A DNA stretch of 64,000 nucleotides, from the NCBI RefSeq assembly GCF_015277775.1, contig NZ_CP063849.1, positions 6,401,501 through 6,465,500 of the forward strand, written 5' to 3'. The notes under the pieces were generated by a model. That model worked only from the letters and a program-made list of their open reading frames with translations, was not told where the DNA came from and made no database searches. Of this stretch, positions 19,406-27,894 are shown piece by piece. Numbering within the stretch: position 1 is the stretch's first letter; each line of letters opens with the position of its first letter. The translations under genes were made by a program, and so were the position numbers. The DNA is from Paludibaculum fermentans. GTDB taxonomy: Bacteria; Acidobacteriota; Terriglobia; Bryobacterales; Bryobacteraceae.

Positions 19406-19600
19406 CAGCGCCGTCCCCCCAGCGCCGTCAAAGTTCCCCCCAAGCATTCCCCCCGGCATCGCCGGGGGCCCGCCGCAACCCGCCAAAGGCCCGCAGGCCA
19501 ATCGACACCCCCACCCCAAGCTCACCGCCCCAGCGCCGTAACCCCTCCCCCCCCAGCATTACCCCCGGCGCCAGCCGGGGGCCCGCCGCAACCCGCCAAA
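19406..19600. repeat. Pair of REP-like GC hairpins in 325-bp gap
   Basis: The gap between modA and the next sigma gene holds no gene but two related elements 112 bp apart. Each has a perfect hairpin CCCCCGGC...GCCGGGGG (19450-19468 and 19562-19581) followed by the same tail, CCCGCCGCAACCCGCCAAA. Copies of CCCCAGCGCCGT are also present near 19408, 19421 and 19528. This looks like a REP/BIME-type intergenic repeat; the first hairpin could also terminate modA. Confidence 0.65.
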
Positions 19601-19725
19601 CTCCACCAGGACGACCGACATCTCGCAACCTCAAAGCCCCCACCTCCGCCAACCCTCCCCCCCACCCCCACAAAAAATCCACCTCACCCCCTAACACCGC
19701 GTTGAAAACACGGTCCAATGGGCAG

Positions 19726-20313
19726 ATGAAAGAAAGTGATGGCGCAGCCATCCAGCGGGTTCTCGCTGGTGACGGCGACGGGTTCCAAGTACTCGTCGAA
19801 CGCTACAGCCATGCCCTCTTTCGTCTGGCGTACCGCATGACCGGCAATGAAGCGGACGCCGATGACGTAGTCCAGGAGACATTCTTGAGAGCCTATCGCA
19901 GCCTCGCCAATTACGACGGTCGAGCCGCCTTCAGCACCTGGCTCTATCGCATCGCCTCCAACTACACCCTGGACCGCATCGCTGCCACCAAACGCCGCGC
20001 CGAAATCCTCCACCCCCTCGACCAGAAACCCGAAGGCGAGGAAGACGGCCGCGCCTGGCAGCCCGTCGAGCAGGCCCCCGGCCCCGATCGCCTCCTGCTC
20101 AGCGGAGAAATTCAGGTCCGCCTCGCGGCAGCCATGGAAGAGCTCACCCCCCAGGAACGCACAGCCTTCACGCTCCGCCACTTCGAGGACCTCTCCATCG
20201 AGGAAATCGGCGCCGCCCTCCAACTGGGCTCCAACGCCACTCGCAACAGCATCTTCCGCGCAGTCCAGAAACTGCGCCGCAACCTGGCCGGCTGGGCCGG
20301 AGTCGCATCATGA
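19726..20313 (+). CDS. ECF-type RNA polymerase sigma factor
   Basis: Alternative sigma factor, about 195 residues. Region 2 is at about 20-90 (LVERYSHALFRLAYRMTGNE, then ADDVVQETFLRAYRSL and AFSTWLYRIASNYTLDRI). Region 4 is at about 125-185 (LTPQERTAFTLRHFEDLSIE, EIGAALQLGSNATRNSIFRA). ATG at 19726 is preferred to an in-frame TTG at 19702. The gene overlaps the following zinc-finger anti-sigma factor by ATGA, the classical coupled pair, and heads a four-gene operon with two exported HEAT-repeat proteins. Confidence 0.93.
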   Translation: MKESDGAAIQRVLAGDGDGFQVLVERYSHALFRLAYRMTGNEADADDVVQETFLRAYRSLANYDGRAAFSTWLYRIASNYTLDRIAATKRRAEILHPLDQKPEGEEDGRAWQPVEQAPGPDRLLLSGEIQVRLAAAMEELTPQERTAFTLRHFEDLSIEEIGAALQLGSNATRNSIFRAVQKLRRNLAGWAGVAS

Positions 20314-21044
20314 CGCATCTGACTGAAGAACAACTCGTCCTCTACTACCTGGGTGAATCCGAAGATCTCAAGGATGCCCGCGCCCATCTCGATGACTGTG
20401 CCGCCTGCCGCGCCGATCTTGCCGCCGTGCAGCGCACCCTCAACCTGATGAACACCTGGGAAACCCCCGAGCGCGGCCCCGAATACGGCACCCAGGTCTG
20501 GAATCAGCTCCGCCCGCGCCTGGGCCTCCGCGCTCGCTTCTTCTCCTTCCAGTGGTTCAGCTGGGCCCGCGCCGCCTCCACCGCCGCCGTCGCCCTGCTC
20601 GTCATCGGAGCCTACTTCCTCGGTCGCGTCTCCCCCCGGCCCACCCCGGGGCCCCGCACCGTCGCCCACAACCAGTTGACCGATGGCGCCGACCGTATGC
20701 TCCTCGTCAGCGTCGGCGACCACCTCGAACAGTCCCAGCGCGTACTCCTCGAACTGGCCAACACCGGCACCGACGAACTCCCCATGGAGCGCGACTCCGC
20801 TGAACAGCTTCTGCTCGACAACCGTCTCATGCGCCAGTCGCTCCAACGCGCCGGCGATCGCAACATGGCCTCCGTCCTCGAAAAACTGGAACGCTTCCTC
20901 ACAGAAGCCGCCAACGCCAGGCCGGAAGAGCTCCCCGAAATCCAACGCCGCATGGCCGACGAAGGAGTACTGTTCCAGCTCCGTGTCGCCAACGCGAAAA
21001 TCCGCGAACGGCAGCGCAAATTCTTGCCTACCGCCAGCAATTAG
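20310..21044 (+). CDS. Transmembrane anti-sigma factor (zf-HC2)
   Basis: Anti-sigma factor, 244 residues, predicted to hold the preceding sigma factor at the inner membrane. The N-terminal zinc-binding motif is AHLDDCAACRADL (HxxxCxxC) at about 26-38. One transmembrane helix lies at about 88-110 (ASTAAVALLVIGAYFLG). The periplasmic part of about 130 residues is mostly helical (SAEQLLLDNRLMRQSL, VLEKLERFLTEA) and could sense signals or dock the HEAT-repeat proteins encoded next. Start overlaps the sigma stop (ATGA). Confidence 0.9.
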   Translation: MTHLTEEQLVLYYLGESEDLKDARAHLDDCAACRADLAAVQRTLNLMNTWETPERGPEYGTQVWNQLRPRLGLRARFFSFQWFSWARAASTAAVALLVIGAYFLGRVSPRPTPGPRTVAHNQLTDGADRMLLVSVGDHLEQSQRVLLELANTGTDELPMERDSAEQLLLDNRLMRQSLQRAGDRNMASVLEKLERFLTEAANARPEELPEIQRRMADEGVLFQLRVANAKIRERQRKFLPTASN

Positions 21045-21115
21045 CCGGAGCCCCCGCCGGCATGCGGCCCGGTCTTTCCATTAACGAACTGATTACACGA
21101 AGGGATGAACTACCT

Positions 21116-22666
21116 ATGAGTCCGAAACGCTATTGCTCCGTCCTGGCGCTGCTGCTCTGCGCCGCCGTCCCGGGACGCGCCCAATCCCCCGCCTCTGCCA
21201 CAAGCTCCATCGACGCCATTGAGGCCAAGGCCCCGCGCGGCGAAGCCAGCGCCCCACTGGAACAGATAAAGGCCAAAGCCGCCGCCATGGCCTACGCCTT
21301 CGATGCCATGGAAGCCAAATCCCTGGCCGCCGACCCTGCCCAACTCGAAAACCTCAAGGCGCTCTCCGGCATGGACGCCATGGGTAGCAAACTACAGGAC
21401 CTGGCCGAGCGCTTCCAGTACAGCGGTGACTTTGCCGCCGCCAAAGCCTTTAGCCCCATGGCCAAGATGATGCCGATGGGCGACGGCTTCTACGCCATGG
21501 GCATGGCTCAGGCCGCAGCCAGCAGCTCCAACTTCAATCAGAACATGAAGAACGCCAAACTCGATCGTGCCTACTCCCAGGCCCAGCGCGCCCTCGACCA
21601 GCGCAAGTGGGAAGAAGCCGTCAACGAGTTCCGCACCGCTTCCAACGACCCCGCCCGCGCCGACGCCTGCCTCTACTGGATTGCCTACGCCCAGGGCAAG
21701 CTCGGCCATCGCGACGAAGCCCTTGGCACCCTCGGCGAACTCAAAAAGGCCCATCCCAACAGCCGCTGGAACAATGACGCCCGCGCCCTCGAAGTCGAAC
21801 TCCGCCAGGCCTCCGGCCAGTCCGTCTCGCCCGACCTCGGCGACGACGAGATCAAGCTGATGGCCATCAACGGCCTCATGCACAGCGACCCGGAACGCGC
21901 TCTCCCCATCCTCCAGAAGATCCTCACCGGCAGCGCCAGCCCGAGGCTCAAAGAGCGCGCCCTCTTCGTCCTCAGCCAGAGCGACTCGCCCAAGGCCCGC
22001 GAAATCTCACTCCAACTCGCCAAGGGCGCCGGCAACCCCGACATCCAGCGCATGGCCATCCGCAATCTGGCCATCCGCGGCGGCGCCGACAACCTCAAGG
22101 TGCTCTCTGAGGTCTACGCCTCCAGCCCCGACCTCTCCGTCCGCCGCGAAGTCCTTCGCAGCTACATGATCAGCGGAGCCAAGGATCAGATCGCCGCCGC
22201 GGCCAAGGGCGAGAAAGACGCCACCCTGCGCCGCGAAGCCATCCGCCAACTGGGCGCCCTGGGCGACCAGAAGCTGCTCGGTGAACTCTACGGCCTGGAA
22301 AGCGATGCCCCCATGCGCGGCGAGATCCTCAGCTCCCTCATGGTCTCCGGAGCCACCGGCAAGCTCATCGAACTCGCCAACACCGAGAAGGATCCCACCG
22401 CCCGCCGCAAGGCCATCCAGCTTCTGGGCGTGATGGATCGCGAAAAGACCGGCCCGGCCCTGCTCGAGCTCTACAACAAGGAGTCCGAGAAGGATCTCAA
22501 GAAGAAGATCGTCTCCGCCCTCTTCACCCAGGGCAATGTGAAGCCCCTCATCGACCTGGCCCGTGCGGAGAAAGACCCCGAGTTGAAGCGCGAAGCGGTC
22601 CGCATGCTCTCGATGATGAAGTCCAAGGAAGCGTCCGACTACATGCTCGAGGTGCTGAACCAGTGA
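21116..22666 (+). CDS. Exported HEAT-repeat/TPR-like protein
   Basis: Secreted scaffold protein of about 516 residues with an N-terminal signal peptide (YCSVLALLLCAAVPGRAQ). It has an alanine-rich helical segment and a TPR-like pair at about 160-235 (AYSQAQRALDQRKWEEAVNE). About nine HEAT-like repeats follow from about 260 to the end (for example ARREVLRS-type and ATLRREAIRQLGALGD). The ATG at 21116 is chosen for the signal peptide. It follows the anti-sigma gene by 71 bp and its stop overlaps the next gene by 4 bases, so the sigma factor probably controls it. The ligand is unknown. Confidence 0.82.
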   Translation: MSPKRYCSVLALLLCAAVPGRAQSPASATSSIDAIEAKAPRGEASAPLEQIKAKAAAMAYAFDAMEAKSLAADPAQLENLKALSGMDAMGSKLQDLAERFQYSGDFAAAKAFSPMAKMMPMGDGFYAMGMAQAAASSSNFNQNMKNAKLDRAYSQAQRALDQRKWEEAVNEFRTASNDPARADACLYWIAYAQGKLGHRDEALGTLGELKKAHPNSRWNNDARALEVELRQASGQSVSPDLGDDEIKLMAINGLMHSDPERALPILQKILTGSASPRLKERALFVLSQSDSPKAREISLQLAKGAGNPDIQRMAIRNLAIRGGADNLKVLSEVYASSPDLSVRREVLRSYMISGAKDQIAAAAKGEKDATLRREAIRQLGALGDQKLLGELYGLESDAPMRGEILSSLMVSGATGKLIELANTEKDPTARRKAIQLLGVMDREKTGPALLELYNKESEKDLKKKIVSALFTQGNVKPLIDLARAEKDPELKREAVRMLSMMKSKEASDYMLEVLNQ

Positions 22667-23703
22667 AACCCTTCATCCTCCTCTTAGCCACCCTGCCGCT
22701 GCTGGCCCAGCAGCCCCGGATCGTCAACGCCAAGTTCGAGAACAAGGCATCCTCTAACCTGAAGGCGGACGTGGATGCCGCCACGGCCCGAGGCGGCCCG
22801 CTCTGGATCGGCTGGTCTGTCCCGCAGGTCGCCGGAGCCGGCAACTCCTGCTGCAGCACCTCCCGCGACGGCCAGGTCATCACCCAGGGCTGCGCGCTGG
22901 AACCGAACACCAACGTGACGCAGGTCTCTTCCGGCCCCATCCATCTGGAAGGCGCCAGCCACTCGGCCATCCTGCTGCGCGTGGAAGGCGGCACCCTCGA
23001 CAAGGTGCGCCTCTTCGGCTCCGACTGCAGCCTGGATGCCGGCGGCCTGCCCGTCGTCTGGCTGACCGGAGTGAAGCCCGCCGATAGCGTCAACTTCCTC
23101 GCGGCCTACACCAGGCAGCACTTCGAGGAGCACCGCAAAGGCGGAGCCATCGCGGCCATAGCCGTGCACGACGACCCCCAGGCCGACCGCGTCCTGAACG
23201 AATTCGTCCAGCCCAGCCAGCCCGAGGAGCTCCGCCGCAGCACGGTCTTCTGGCTCGGCAACACGAGAGGCAAATCCGGCTTCGAGACCCTGCAGCGCCT
23301 CCTGAAAGACGACCCCAGCCCAGGGGTGAAGGAGCAGGTGGTCTTCGCCCTGACATTGACGAAGGACCCGCGCGGCATGGACACCATCATCCAGGCCGCG
23401 AAATCGGATCCCAACCCGGAAGTCCGCTCGAAAGCGCTCTTCTGGATGGCGCAAAAGGCGGGTCGCAAGGCCTTGGGCCCCATCACCAGCGCGGTCGAAA
23501 ACGACCCCGACACCAAGGTAAAGCGCCAGGCCGTCTTCGCCCTGACGCAGATGCCCTCCAACGAAGGCGTTCCGGCCCTGATCGAGGTAGCAAAGAACAA
23601 CAAGAACCAGGCCGTCCGCAAGCAGGCCTTCTTCTGGCTGGGCCAGAGCAAGGACGAACGCGCCACCCGCTTCCTGGAGCAGGTCCTGACGGCCAAGCAG
23701 TAG
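22663..23703 (+). CDS. Exported HEAT-repeat protein
   Basis: 346-residue secreted protein starting with GTG inside the previous stop (GTGA overlap). The signal peptide is short (PFILLLATLPLLAQ). An N-terminal domain of about 150 residues has two cysteines in NSCCSTSRDG and others at GCALE and GSDCSLD, so disulfides are likely. HEAT repeats (about 165-345) carry the signature RRSTVFWLGNTRGKSG, VKEQVVFALTLTKDPRG and VRSKALFWMAQKAGRKA. It is closely related in repeat sequence to its operon partner, suggesting the two assemble together in the periplasm. Confidence 0.82.
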   Translation: MKPFILLLATLPLLAQQPRIVNAKFENKASSNLKADVDAATARGGPLWIGWSVPQVAGAGNSCCSTSRDGQVITQGCALEPNTNVTQVSSGPIHLEGASHSAILLRVEGGTLDKVRLFGSDCSLDAGGLPVVWLTGVKPADSVNFLAAYTRQHFEEHRKGGAIAAIAVHDDPQADRVLNEFVQPSQPEELRRSTVFWLGNTRGKSGFETLQRLLKDDPSPGVKEQVVFALTLTKDPRGMDTIIQAAKSDPNPEVRSKALFWMAQKAGRKALGPITSAVENDPDTKVKRQAVFALTQMPSNEGVPALIEVAKNNKNQAVRKQAFFWLGQSKDERATRFLEQVLTAKQ

Positions 23704-23742
23704 CCGCACCACGAACTGGGATCCTCGATGCTAGGGGAGGAT

Positions 23743-24177
23743 CCCAGTCCCAGAGCGTAAGCGACGGGCTAAGCGGAAACCCAGTCCCAGAGCGTAAGCG
23801 ACGGGCTAAGCGGAACCCCAGTCCCAGAGCGTAAGCGACGGGCTAAGCGGAAGCCCAGTCCCAGAGCGTAAGCGACGGGCTAAGCGGAACCCCAGTCCCA
23901 GAGCGTGAGCGACGGGCTAAGCGGAACCCCAGTCCCAGAGCGTAAGCGACGGGCTAAGCGGAACCCCAGTCCCAGAGCGTGAGCGACGGGCTAAGCGGAA
24001 ACCCAGTCGCAGAGCGTAAGTGACGGGCTAAGCGGAAGCCCAGTCCCAGAGCGTAAGCGACGGGCTAAGCGGAAACCCAGTCGCAGAGCGTAAGTGACGG
24101 GCTAAGCGGAAGCCCAGTCCCAGAGCGTAAGCGACGGGCTAAGCGGAAATCCAGTCCCAGAGCGTAAGCGACGGGCT
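23743..24177. repeat. Twelve-copy 37-bp tandem repeat array
   Basis: Twelve copies in exact 37-bp register fill most of the 523-bp gap between the HEAT operon and the RAYT gene. Each copy begins CCCAGTCCCAGAGCGTAAGC and continues GACGGGCTAAGCGGAA plus one variable base. Only a few positions vary (C/G at the eighth base, A/G in GTAAGC or GTGAGC, C/T in AAGCGA or AAGTGA); the last copy is truncated. Copies 8 and 10 share the same two changes, implying expansion of a two-unit block. There are no spacers, so it is not a CRISPR array. The same core occurs at the transposase 3' end. Confidence 0.95.
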
Positions 24178-24226
24178 GCCCGCCAATAGGCAGAGAGAAA
24201 CCGCTACTCCACCACACTGCAATCCC

Positions 24227-24682
24227 GTGATTTGGTTTTTGACTTGGCACACGTACGGAACCTACTACGAGGGTCCACCGCCTCTGAAAACCTGGAGGCA
24301 AGCAGCTACGCTCGACCCTCCCTACGTGATGGACGGACCCAGGCGCCGGATTGTGCTGGAAGCCGTAAAAGAAGGTTGCGCCACAAGAGGCTGGGAACTG
24401 ACCGCGGTGCATGTTCGAACCAACCATGTCCACGCGATGGTGGCAGGTACAGCCGAGGCACTCGGAATGCTACGCGATCTAAAGGGAGTGGCGACACGCA
24501 ATCTCCGGGCCGCCGGGCTAGGCGCGGAGCGCATCTGGGCGCACCGCGGAAGCTACCGCCGTGTACCGGAAGAGGCCATGAGACAGCAAATCATCAACTA
24601 CATCATGGAAGGCCAAGGGGAAGCCATGGAAGTCTGGGTAAGCGACGGGCCAGCCCGGCCAATCCCCAGTCCCGGAGCGTAA
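24227..24682 (+). CDS. REP-associated tyrosine transposase (RAYT, Y1/IS200-like)
   Basis: Single-domain Y1 HUH transposase, about 151 residues, of the kind that mobilises REP elements. The N-terminal signature is FLTWHTYGTYYEG, the metal-binding HUH motif is TNHVHAMV at about 65-72, and the candidate catalytic tyrosine is in QIINYIMEGQ at about 125. It starts with GTG at 24227, 50 bp after the repeat array. Its last codons (PSPGA-stop) are supplied by a copy of the 37-bp repeat, and a partial copy lies within the coding region at 24639-24650. No other IS ends are seen. It appears intact and may be domesticated. Confidence 0.8.
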   Translation: MIWFLTWHTYGTYYEGPPPLKTWRQAATLDPPYVMDGPRRRIVLEAVKEGCATRGWELTAVHVRTNHVHAMVAGTAEALGMLRDLKGVATRNLRAAGLGAERIWAHRGSYRRVPEEAMRQQIINYIMEGQGEAMEVWVSDGPARPIPSPGA

Positions 24683-24696
24683 GCGACGGGCTAAGC
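24665..24696. repeat. Repeat copy spanning RAYT stop codon
   Basis: A variant copy of the 37-bp unit (CCCAGTCCCGGAGCGTAAGC then GACGGGCTAAGC) spans the RAYT stop codon TAA (24680-24682). Together with the array on the 5' side it brackets the transposase gene. Confidence 0.85.
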
Positions 24697-24777
24697 CCGG
24701 CCCCGCGCGCCCTACCCAAGTCGCCCTAAGCATCGAACGCGAGAAGCGCTCACACTCCCCCTGGCCGGCTCCGCCCC

Positions 24778-27429
24778 TCACTCATACCGGATCGAGCGCA
24801 CCGCATCCATGCCCGCCGCCCGTCGCGCCGGCAGCAGCACCGCCGCCATCGCCACACCGAACAGCAGCACCGAAACGCCCGCGAACGTCAGCCCGTCCCG
24901 CGCACTCACTCCATACAGAAAGGCCGTCGCCACCCGGCTGACGGAATACGCCAGCCCCAGTCCAATCACCAGCCCCACACCCACCAGCCAGGCGCCCTGG
25001 CGCACCAGCATCCGCAGCACATCGCCCGGCCGGGCGCCGATCGCCAGGCGAATGCCAATCTCCCTCGTCCGCTGCCGCACGGAATAGCTCATCACTCCAT
25101 ACAGGCCCACCGCCGCCAGCGCGAGCGCAATCCCGCCAAAAACGCCGAACAGCGCGCCGCACACGCGCGGCAGCAGCAGCGCCCGGTCCACGTGGTCGGC
25201 CATGGTCTCCACCTCATAAACCGGCAGGGCCGGATCCATCTCGCGCAGCAGGCCGCGAACCGGCTCCGCCAGCCCGGTGGCCGCGCCGTCGCTCTTCACG
25301 CTCAGCACCACGCCCGCCATGCCCCAGAAGTAGGAGTACTCTTTCTCCAACGACACAAAGATCTGCGGCCGCGGCTTCTCCGCCAGCGTTCTCGACTTTG
25401 CGTTCCGGGTGATGCCGATCACCTGGTGCGGCATACCCTCCCAGTTCACCGTATGGCCCACCGGATCCACGCCTGGGAAGACTCGCTCCGCCAGCGCCTC
25501 GTTCACAATAGCCGCCGGCAGCCCGGCCGGCTCGCTACGCGCGAAGTCCCGGCCACGCGTCAGTCCGATCCCCAGCGTGCCGAAGTACTGCGACGTCACT
25601 CCATAGATATCCGCCAGCACCGCAGCCCGCTCACCAGGCTGGGACACGCCAACCGCATTCGGAGCCAGGCTCAGCGGCGGCGTATCCACCAGCCCGGCGG
25701 ACCTCACATGCGGTAGCGCCCGCACCCCCTCCAACACCCTGCCAAACAGGACCTCCGCCCGCTCATTCGTGTAGCCCGCAGCGCGCGGATCGAAGCTCAC
25801 CAGCAGCACGTCCTTCGGGTCCATCCCCAGCGGAACCGAGGCCGCATTGCGCAGGCTCCGCAGAAACAACCCCGAGGCCACCAGCAACACCAGGGACAAG
25901 GCCACCTGCGCCACCACCAGGCTGTTCTTCAATCCAAAGCGGCGCAGCGCCGCAAAACCAGACCCGTCGCCCTTCAGCGCGAAGCTCAACCCGGCGCGCG
26001 TGCCCTTCAGGGCCGGAGCCAATCCAAACACCAGCGCCGTGACGATCGCCAGCGCCGCCGTAAACAGCAGCACCCGCCCATCCAGCGTGAGATCCAGGGC
26101 AATCGGATACGGCACGCTGCTCTGCAACCGGCCCAGCGTGTTCGTCGCCAGCCAGGCCAGCACGGCGCCCAGCAAAGCGCCCGCCATCGAGAGGAAGAGG
26201 CTCTCCGTCAGCAACTGCCGCACCAGCCTCGACCGGCCGGCCCCGATCGCCAACCGGATGCCGAACTCCTGCTGCCGCGCCGCCGCGCGCGCCAACAACA
26301 GATTGGCCACATTTGCGCACGCCACCAGCAGCACCAGCGCCACCACCACCATCAGCGTGCTCAACAACGATTTCGCCTGGGGCAGGCCCATTGCCAGCGC
26401 ATCCGCCGCTTCCAGCCGCAACCGCCGCTTCTCCCGCCCTCTGGGATACGCCTCATCCAGGCGGCCCGCCACTGCCTGCAGCGCGGCCTCGGCGCTCGCG
26501 GGCGACAACCCTTCTTTCAACCGGGCCGTCACATACAGCCAGCGCTGATTCCGATCCTGCTCCAACCGCCCCCGAGCGCCCTGCTGCAACTGCGGCACCG
26601 CTTGCTCATGCAGCCCAAGTGGGATCCAGAAGTCCGTCACCAGCCCCCGGATATGGCCCGAGAAACGCGGCGGCGCCACACCCACCACCACATAGCCCTG
26701 CCCGCCCAACCGGATCGTCCTGCCCACAATCCCCCGGTCTGCTCCGAACCGCCGCTTCCAGATCGAGTCCGAGATCACCACCACGGCGGAGTGGAACTCT
26801 TCGGTCGTGAAGCCACGGCCCAACGGCGGTTCCGCGCCCAGCACAGGGAAGTAGTTCGTGGTCACCAGTTGGCCCCACAGCCGCTCCGCGTCATCCTGCG
26901 CGTTCAGCGACCGCGGCACGGCCGGATACGCCGCCGCGACATCTTCAAAGGACGTCACCTGCCGCCGATAGTCTTCATAGTCCGGATAAGACAGGCGCGC
27001 CGCCCCGCTCGGTTGATGCAGCGAGACCAGGCGGGCCGGAGCCCGCACTGGCAAACCACCCAGCAGGATCGCCTTCACCAGGCTGAACACCGTCGTGTTG
27101 GCGCCGATCCCCAGCGCCAGCGAGACAATCGCCGCGGCCGCAAAACCCGGGCTGCGCCGGAACGCCCGGCCGCAGTAGCGGACATCCCGAGCGAGATCTT
27201 CCACCCACCCGAACTGCCAGGCCGCCCGAGTCTCCTCTTTCGCGCGGGCACCGGATCCGAACTCGCGCCGAGCCCGGGCCAGGGCCTCTGCCCGCACCAG
27301 GCCGCCCGCCTCCAACTCATCCGCTCGTGTCTCGATGTGGAACTCGATCTCCTCATCCAGTTCCCTGTCGAATTGGCCGCGCCGCAGCAGGTAGGAAAGC
27401 CTGTTCAGCAATTCACTTTTGAGCGACAT
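24778..27429 (-). CDS. ADOP-type ABC transporter permease (MacB/FtsX-like)
   Basis: 883-residue membrane protein of the acidobacterial duplicated orphan permease type. A cytoplasmic prefix domain (about 1-75, ELDEEIEFHIETRADEL) precedes the first helix (AAAAIVSLALGIGANTTVFS). A MacB-like periplasmic domain follows (about 115-335), then the first FtsX module (three helices, about 360-480), a second periplasmic domain and the second FtsX module ending ARRAAGMDAVRSIRYE. Homologous pairs transmit force to periplasmic partners using an ATPase, but no ATPase gene is adjacent, as is usual for this family. The upstream PadR regulator, 10 bp away, probably controls it. Confidence 0.9.
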   Translation of the reverse strand: MSLKSELLNRLSYLLRRGQFDRELDEEIEFHIETRADELEAGGLVRAEALARARREFGSGARAKEETRAAWQFGWVEDLARDVRYCGRAFRRSPGFAAAAIVSLALGIGANTTVFSLVKAILLGGLPVRAPARLVSLHQPSGAARLSYPDYEDYRRQVTSFEDVAAAYPAVPRSLNAQDDAERLWGQLVTTNYFPVLGAEPPLGRGFTTEEFHSAVVVISDSIWKRRFGADRGIVGRTIRLGGQGYVVVGVAPPRFSGHIRGLVTDFWIPLGLHEQAVPQLQQGARGRLEQDRNQRWLYVTARLKEGLSPASAEAALQAVAGRLDEAYPRGREKRRLRLEAADALAMGLPQAKSLLSTLMVVVALVLLVACANVANLLLARAAARQQEFGIRLAIGAGRSRLVRQLLTESLFLSMAGALLGAVLAWLATNTLGRLQSSVPYPIALDLTLDGRVLLFTAALAIVTALVFGLAPALKGTRAGLSFALKGDGSGFAALRRFGLKNSLVVAQVALSLVLLVASGLFLRSLRNAASVPLGMDPKDVLLVSFDPRAAGYTNERAEVLFGRVLEGVRALPHVRSAGLVDTPPLSLAPNAVGVSQPGERAAVLADIYGVTSQYFGTLGIGLTRGRDFARSEPAGLPAAIVNEALAERVFPGVDPVGHTVNWEGMPHQVIGITRNAKSRTLAEKPRPQIFVSLEKEYSYFWGMAGVVLSVKSDGAATGLAEPVRGLLREMDPALPVYEVETMADHVDRALLLPRVCGALFGVFGGIALALAAVGLYGVMSYSVRQRTREIGIRLAIGARPGDVLRMLVRQGAWLVGVGLVIGLGLAYSVSRVATAFLYGVSARDGLTFAGVSVLLFGVAMAAVLLPARRAAGMDAVRSIRYE

Positions 27430-27439
27430 GGAGTACTCC

Positions 27440-27775
27440 TCACGCCGACTTCATGACTAATTGGATGGCCCGCACCAGCCGGTCAAACTCGCCCGCCTCC
27501 CGCTCCAGTTGCTTGGCCCCCTCGGTAGTCAACTGGTAGAAGCGTGCCTTCCGGTTGTTCTCCGAAACACCCCACTCCGCTGTCAGCCAGCCCTTGACCA
27601 CCATCCGGTTCAAGGCCGGATACAGCGAGCCCTCTTCCACTACCAGGCCTTCCCTGGAAGCTTCCTTGATCCGCTTAGCGATCGCATAGCCGTGCAGCGG
27701 ACCACGCGTCAGAGTCCGCAGCACCATCATGTAGAGCGTGCCGGGCAGCAGTTCCGGATATTCCGGTTGTTTCAT
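27440..27775 (-). CDS. PadR-family transcriptional regulator
   Basis: Winged helix repressor, 111 residues, with the family signature LPGTLYMMVLRTLTRGPLHG (about 10-29) and the wing region VEEGSLYPALNRMVVKGWL (about 46-64). A C-terminal dimerisation helix ends the protein. It is first in a two-gene unit with the ADOP permease (10-bp gap), a recurrent arrangement in Acidobacteriota. Autoregulation is likely, but the 119-bp upstream gap shows no long palindrome. The inducing ligand is unknown. Confidence 0.92.
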   Translation of the reverse strand: MKQPEYPELLPGTLYMMVLRTLTRGPLHGYAIAKRIKEASREGLVVEEGSLYPALNRMVVKGWLTAEWGVSENNRKARFYQLTTEGAKQLEREAGEFDRLVRAIQLVMKSA

Positions 27776-27894
27776 GCGATTCTTCCCTTGTCCAAGCTAT
27801 GCATAGCATGGAACAGGGAGACGGGCAAGGAAAATTTGAGTTGTGGCGGGCGGAAATCGAGACTGAGTCTGGGCGGAAGTCCGCGTGGGTTCCG

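Noticed and set aside
23743-24177. CRISPR array
   Set aside because: The 37-bp units are directly contiguous with no spacers and no cas genes are near.
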